A stretch of DNA of 64,000 bases from Rhizophagus irregularis (Eukaryota > Glomeromycota > Glomeromycetes > Glomerales > Glomeraceae), in NCBI RefSeq assembly GCF_026210795.1, contig NC_089450.1, positions 2,480,001 through 2,544,000 on the forward strand, given 5' to 3'. A model generated the notes under the pieces. The model did no database searches, was not told where the DNA came from, and worked only from the letters and a program-made list of their open reading frames with translations. Positions 58,215-64,000 of this stretch are shown here, one piece after another; position 1 is the stretch's first letter; every line of letters starts with the position of its first letter. Both the position numbers and the translations under genes were made by a program.

Positions 58215-61200
58215 ATTTTTATATTAATATGTAAGGATTCGTCTAATAAAAATAATTTTTTTTTTTTTTTGAAGAAAGAGAGACAATCGAAACCAAAAGG
58301 TTTTATGAAAAATAATGATTGAAAGTTGGATGAGAAAAAGTGTATGTTTTGCAGCAGCATTCGTGATTTTCTGAGGTTTTAAATAATTTTGAAAAAAAAA
58401 ATATATGTCGTATATAAAATTTAAATAACATACCTTTTAAGTATTTTAATAAAAGGAAATTTCATATAATATTATTAAATCATAGTAATTAGTCATAATA
58501 TAATAATAATTCATCCTATAGTAAAACTAATAAAAAAATTCAAACATAATAACTATATTCGGATAATTATCGTCGTTTAGAATACGGTGTATGCTACAAC
58601 GGAAAAAAAAGCCTCACGAAATCCGGTATTAAAATTATTATTATTTAAGGAGTGAAAAAAAGATGTATATATTAAATTTTTATAATAAGAGTCATTGATA
58701 ATAATTTTTTTTTTTTTCTCACGACGTCGGACAATAAATATTGCTTAATCCGGTATCTCCGCCGTTTGTACTCTTCAGTAAATGATGAAAATGACAGCTT
58801 AAATAAGAATGATGACATACTTTTTTTATGTGAGTCATAATTGAATCGAATAAATTACGGCGATAATATAATTTCGTCAACTTTTTATTTATTCTGTCGT
58901 AAAGTATCAAAAAAAAATAATAATAATTTTTTTTTTTTGAAAAACTTTATTATTATTTTCTGCTTTCTCATTGATTCTCGATTCAATTTTATTTTACAAT
59001 TCTCCTATTTGTTATATGCATGTATATCGGATATTCGAACAATTTATTTTAGATTCTTTGTGTAAAAATTCTTTTTATTCTATTGTTTATTTATATGATT
59101 GACGTACATCATTTGTTTCAATAACCCTTTACACAAGTAATATTTTCTTTGTTTCAGCAACAAGTATTTTCTTTGTTTCAAGATAATCTAAATCATGAAA
59201 ATAAGAAAAAACGATTTTCCACTTAACTGTAGAAAAAAAGAAGGAAAATAAGTTTCAAAATTCTATGTTAAAAATATAATATATTTGTATTACTATGAAA
59301 CGCCACGCATAATCATAAATTTTTATGGTGATATCTACGGAATAAAATTCTTTTTTTCTTACCTTTTTAGTATAATATCTAGATTTCAACCAGAATTAAG
59401 GTTTTATTATAAAGCAGCCAACTTTTGCATGACTCAAGACTATAATTAAAAATTTATAAGGAAAAAATTTTTTGCATATATTTCAATACATCAGGCCATA
59501 AATTAAACTTTATAGGGGTTGTTTATATTTTACCACGCAAAGCGTGAATTTCCAAATATATACTTTGATATAGGTTAAAATAATTTTTAAATGGAAAATG
59601 ATCGGTTATTTGTTTTAGCGTGGAATAAAGGTTGCACAAAGTCATATCAAAAGGAAAAATGACAATGATTGGGAAAAGATCTTAATGCAAGATTCTATTA
59701 AAGGATCATACTTTTGTGAACGTATTCTATAAATATGATAATCCCTTAGATCCCTGGTTTTATGTTACATGAAATCCCTATGATATGGGGGGAACTTGTT
59801 TTGTTTGGTATTACAAATGTACAAATGGGCTTCTCTTTTTATACGTATACTTGATTAATTTATATAAGTCGTGTATAGCCGCAACGGTCTTATTAGTCTT
59901 TATCTAAATGTAGAGAAAACTTTATCATACAAGGTTAAAACCTATTACTAAATTTAAAATTTTTCCAATTTTTCATTTTTTTTCATTTTTTTCGGAGTAC
60001 TTTTCCCCGTAATCTCCGTAATACCGCAATGTTGTTGTTAAATCTTTGATCATGTGATTAATGTGATAGACCATATTAATACCATTTTTAGGACATTATT
60101 TGGCACTAAATGAAAACTTTTGTTTACAAAATATTATACAAAAAAAAAAAAAAAAAAAAAAAACAAAATATTATACAATAAAAATTCAAATATTTCAAAT
60201 AAATGAAGTGAAGTTGAAAGGTTGAAGTTATTTGAAAAATAAAAATATTATGTATTATTGTGTAATAATAATATGAATGAAATTTACCCGTTATTACTCG
60301 TATTTTGAATGATCATTAAATTTGTAATCAACAATCGTATTTAATGGTATAAATTTGACAAGTATTTGCTATAAGAAAATTTTATCATTGAATTCTCTTA
60401 TTATGTAAGTAATAATAAAAAAAAAAGAAAAAAGTTTTTTTTATTTAAAATATCTTTCACTGAACTTTCCAAAAATTCTAAAAAAAAAAAAATATTTTAT
60501 TATTAAATATTGTTCTAATAGCTATTGTTAATCGACAATGTATTATATATATATCCAAAATCGACAGAACAATAAATTTTACCAATATATGATTCTCAGC
60601 ATTTATTGGCTATATTATTGGTCGAAGACTAATATGGTTACTACGAATAATTATATGTCTCAGTTTGTATTTATAAATGGAAAGAAATTGAATAATTACT
60701 AAAGTCATATTTGAATAACGAAATTAATAAAATTAATATAAACAGCAGTCACCGGTATTTTTAATTAAAGAAAAAGTGATATTAATATAAACTAAATAAC
60801 ATAAAAATAGAAAGTTAAATATATTCAAATTTCATAAAATGCCAAGAATAAGTAAGATTTGGCGCTTGAAAGTCGATAACAGATAATATATGGAATAAGG
60901 GGTAATAAGTATTAGTGTATTACATGCCAAAGTTATCAAAAAAAGGGGGCTCCTTTTTTTTTTAGATAAGACAAAGAATTTTAAATGGATCAACGAATGA
61001 ATTTCATAAATAATTTGAAGAAATTCATAATGATTACTTAAGTATCAAATTACTTGGTATACAAATTTCCTCGTTCTCCTTAAACAAAAAGGAGAGTTTT
61101 AGGTCGATCATACATATTAAATCCCATTATTGTAAATTTAATTGTTATTATTCTACCTATAAAAAGATGAATTAATATGTAATGTTTATATTTTAAAATA

Positions 61201-62380
61201 ATTTTCTTTTCCCCTTTATAATTTTATTTTTACTTTAGAAATTTTATTTTTACTCTAGAAAGATAATACGACTTATATTCTTTAGAAGAGACAAATCATA
61301 GTGTTAAATTTAAATTGTGTCACATGATTAGCATGTAATTCTATTAAATATGCGTAAATAACAAAACAAATATTTATATGAAACAAATGATTTAATTAAT
61401 TATTTATCTGCATTTGATAAAAAGTACTTTTTTATTTTTAAAAATTAATTTCTCCACCACGTCTCAACGTCGTCTCATTGTCTAATTTAAGATTTATCTT
61501 CTGTATCCTTTAAATGTATAATTTCCACGCTTTCTTCACGAAAAAGGAACAATGTGTTACAATAAAATCACCATAACCAATCAAATTTTTTTTTCCAAAA
61601 AAATAAAGGCGTAATGAAATCTATTTAAAATACTCAAATAAAATTTGTTTTATTATTTTTATTATCTCTAATTTCGATATAAGTTATTTTTTCCTAATGG
61701 TAAGAAAACTGGATTGAATCTTTTTAATACCAAATTTAATTATTTAATTTTTAGTAAATGAACAATGGGCAAAATAATTTTATCGAAAATTGGTGTCCAT
61801 TGTCATTATTCTCACATGACTTTTCCATTATAAATAATTATAGGGTTACTTTATTAATAGAAAATATGCGGCTCCCCATAATTACTATACTCGTATATAA
61901 TATAACATGCTTACCTATCAGATTGAACCAAGAATCCACTTTTCGTTCCATTCGCAATAAAAATAAAATAAAAGTTAAATTTAGGACGAATAATTTAGGC
62001 TAAAATAGTAATTTCTCCACACACAGTAACCTTAAATAAATAATTATTTCTCACACACAGAGTAAACAATGAATAGTTAAATAAAATTCTCATTCATTGA
62101 AATTCATTGATACCGAATCTATTATGTTGATGCTTTATCAAAATTATATATATATATTATCTAAAAAAAGCATTTTTTTTTTCTTATGATCTTCTTTAGT
62201 AATTTATACAAACAATAAGATGATGATCACACTTTCCAATGTCCATTATGATTAGCCACAAAAACAATGGAAAAGTTAAATGATAACAATGGACATAACG
62301 TAATGATGGAGATTAAAAATAGGTACGATTAATAATTCTTTTTAGTAAGAATAGTTTTTTTTATTGGTGTGGAAATTTAT
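58215..62380. other. Long gene-free stretch
   Basis: About 4 kb with no recognisable coding sequence; the frames at 58719-59065 and 61758-62003 show no domain. It holds the A24 tract listed separately. Confidence 0.45.
60126..60178. repeat. A24 tract between perfect 16-bp direct repeats
   Basis: ACAAAATATTATACAA stands on both sides of a run of 24 A (60126-60141 and 60163-60178, counting shared A). The form is that of a retroposed insertion reduced to its tail. Confidence 0.7.
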
Positions 62381-62388
62381 TATAAATA
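62381..62388 (+). promoter_or_regulatory. Candidate TATA box
   Basis: TATAAATA lies 126 bp upstream of the ATG at 62514. A run of about 80 A-rich bases follows, consistent with a fungal leader. Confidence 0.4.
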
Positions 62389-62513
62389 CGAGTTCTTTTA
62401 AAGAATTTCTTAGTTTAATCCTATTTTAAAAAAAAATAAAAAATTAAAGAAAAAAATAAAAAAAATAAAAATAAAAAAAAAATTGAAAATAGGAAAAAAA
62501 TATACGAAAAAAA

Positions 62514-63236
62514 ATGATTCAAATTGACGATACGAACTTACCAAACTTAACAAAAAATAACATGGCAATTAATCCTCTTCCAACGATCGAAAAAACTATT
62601 AACAAACATTCTTCTCCTAAGAATGTCAATATAAATGCTAACAAAAACAAATTTAGTTCAGAACATCGCGACCGTCACAAAAATTGTATAATACCTCTCC
62701 ACAAAACCTTTTTACTTTATTCAATTATTCAATTTCTTGAATTAATTTTTATCAACAAAAGAGCAAATCAAATCGGTATCGTACCGAAAGAACTTAAACC
62801 ATCTCAATGCTTTTCCACAAAAAACCTAAATACTTTAATTTCCTCTCCGTTTCTCCTTCGTTCTCTTTGTAAATTCACTCAATGTCAAATTGCTGAAATA
62901 ACTTATCGTGTAAAAGTATTTGATAAATTTCGTAACGAATTAACCAAATATCAAATGATGATTGATAATGCATCAAGATATGATACGGATATTTTAAATT
63001 TACAAAGTGAACAAGTGGAACAATGGCTTAAAATTGCTTTTGAAGGTTATAGTTGGTGGGATAAGAAAAAATCTAATAATTCAAAAAAAATAAATCAATA
63101 TGATTTTAATATGTGTAATATTAGGTTAAAAAATATTATAAAAAATAGAAAGCGTAAGGAAACTATAAAGAAAAAAAGAGAATTTTTACCTCATAATTTT
63201 AGGTTTGTCCCTTATAACCGGCCAGAATCTAAATAA
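62514..63236 (+). CDS. Unrecognised basic 240-residue protein
   Basis: This is an uninterrupted intronless frame. The N-terminal 60 residues are polar and Asn/Lys-rich. Residues about 62-90 contain a mixed hydrophobic segment (IPLHKTFLLYSIIQFLELIF) followed by NKRANQIGIVPKEL. A compact middle with conserved-looking aromatic and Cys positions (LRSLCKFTQCQIAEITYRVK) and SEQVEQWLKIAFEGYSWWDK comes next. The C-terminus is strongly Lys/Arg-rich (KNRKRKETIKKKREF), like a nuclear signal. Length and coding character in an AT-rich background suggest a real gene. I do not recognise a family; a divergent DNA-binding protein is possible but unproven. Confidence 0.62.
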   Translation: MIQIDDTNLPNLTKNNMAINPLPTIEKTINKHSSPKNVNINANKNKFSSEHRDRHKNCIIPLHKTFLLYSIIQFLELIFINKRANQIGIVPKELKPSQCFSTKNLNTLISSPFLLRSLCKFTQCQIAEITYRVKVFDKFRNELTKYQMMIDNASRYDTDILNLQSEQVEQWLKIAFEGYSWWDKKKSNNSKKINQYDFNMCNIRLKNIIKNRKRKETIKKKREFLPHNFRFVPYNRPESK

Positions 63237-63778
63237 CATTATCTGTGGGTTTGATTATTGAAGGATGAAGAATTATTATCAAAAGACATTTTTCAGTTTT
63301 CTATTTTTAATAATATGCGTGAACCAATAGTATTATTATTGTAAATTTGGCATAATTCTTTTTCTTTTATTCATTCATTCCTATACATAAGCTATTTATT
63401 CTTTCCACTACATAAGTAAGCTTTAAATTTTTTTTATTAAATAAAAAACAAAGATACTTATAAGCTAACATATTGAAATTGATAATACTTTTGGGTTTGC
63501 AGTAGTGTTGGTCTCCGTAAATAGTTGTAAGTTCAAAAGTCAAGTAAATATAATAGTTGTAAATCAGAATTACCATCTTTTAGGTAACCACAATAGTGTA
63601 ATATTTACAGCCAATTTACAGCTTACGTTTATAATATTACAACTACTAAAAGTTGTAATTCGATATATAATAATCGTTACTTACGGCAACCAACCTTAGT
63701 TTGCAGTTGCAGTTGCGTTTAGGCATCTCATTATACGTTACAATATATACAAAAAGTAACGAATGTGTATGCAAATTA
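63237..63778. other. Gene-free stretch
   Basis: The word AGTTGTAA recurs in both orientations between 63520 and 63660, giving small chance frames. No gene is supported. Confidence 0.4.
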
Positions 63779-63867
63779 CTGAAATAACGATTTTTATATG
63801 TTCTTAAAAAAATCGCTTTATCGTGAAATTCGTTATATCGCATAGTCGTTATATCGAGTTCTGACTG
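63779..63867. mobile_element. Pogo-like MITE fragment with TA flanks
   Basis: The unit begins CTGAAATAACGA and ends TATCGAGTTCTGACTG, with TA on both sides. ATAACGA/TCGTTATATCG words resemble the element at 38907-39077. The terminal repeats are imperfect. Confidence 0.42.
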
Positions 63868-64000
63868 TAAAGAATTAAATCCAAAATTAACATGATACCG
63901 GCAGATACTGGCATTTTCTTGGAAAATAATTTATATTATTTCAAAAAATTTTTTTTTATTGTTTTTTTCAAATTTTAACTTCTTAAAATGTCAATTTAAC

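Noticed and set aside
62514-63236. Possible HMG-box protein of the type abundant in Rhizophagus
   Set aside because: The typical aromatic and Pro pattern of the HMG box (RPPNAF-like start, W in helix 2) is not present.
1-64000. tRNA, rRNA and CRISPR-like arrays
   Set aside because: I found no B-box-like GGTTCGA context with a cloverleaf, no rRNA-like sequence and no regularly spaced short repeats with unique spacers.

Overview
The window looks like nuclear DNA of an arbuscular mycorrhizal fungus close to Rhizophagus irregularis (Glomeromycotina). It is extremely AT-rich and full of homopolymer tracts. Genes are sparse, intron-bearing and short, Tc1/mariner and hAT transposons are present, and there is a multicopy family of short F-box-like proteins of a type I associate with Rhizophagus. 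The assignment rests on protein family character and composition; no ribosomal RNA or tRNA marker is visible.

The host gene content is dominated by one family. Five two-exon genes on the minus strand (6032-7023, 10084-11132, 12652-13719, 39781-40775 and a degenerate one at 57400-58214) encode an N-terminal F-box-like module. A phase-2 intron joins it to a small Arg-rich second exon ending in a conserved C-terminal signature (LPxQ ... DPLIxQFFNGSSFI-like). Three more loci carry the second-exon module without a normal first exon (3315-3770, 17147-17449, 33733-33945). The other intact genes are two predicted secreted proteins: a Gly/Pro/Asp-rich collagen-like one at 31457-31861, and a 113-residue two-exon one at 48050-48468 with a decayed tandem paralogue at 50098. 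An unrecognised 240-residue basic protein lies at 62514-63236. A 139-bp beta-tubulin fragment lies at 43431-43569.

Mobile DNA fills much of the rest. Three Tc1/mariner elements with TA duplications are present: 19717-20994 (multiply broken), 22609-23944 (intact 342-residue DD34E transposase, perfect 28-bp ends) and 52945-54214 (one nonsense codon plus loss of a catalytic Asp). The intact one sits inside a retroposed coding sequence (21803-24753, 15-bp target duplication and A-rich tail). That sequence sits inside a hAT element (21734-26670, 8-bp target duplication), giving a three-layer nest. A truncated LINE-like 3' end (37127-37625, 17-bp imperfect target duplication) and several small inverted-repeat families are also present: one with CCCTRTAAAAAAT ends and 3-bp duplications, one built of TTCGCCGAA, one with GTTATAAC ends, one with CATATCCGCCGAT ends, and pogo-like TA-flanked ones.

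Layout: 1-14 kb F-box family cluster; 14-19.7 kb nearly empty; 19.7-26.7 kb transposon nest; 28-31 kb MITE-like elements; 31-34 kb secreted Gly-rich gene and an orphan exon; 34-39.4 kb repeats; 39.8-40.8 kb F-box gene; 43-51 kb repeat-rich block with the small secreted protein duplication; 52-54 kb Tc1; 57-58 kb degenerate F-box gene; 62-63 kb unrecognised gene. No operon-like or pathway relationship links the genes. The main themes are family expansion by duplication and exon decay, and transposon traffic.
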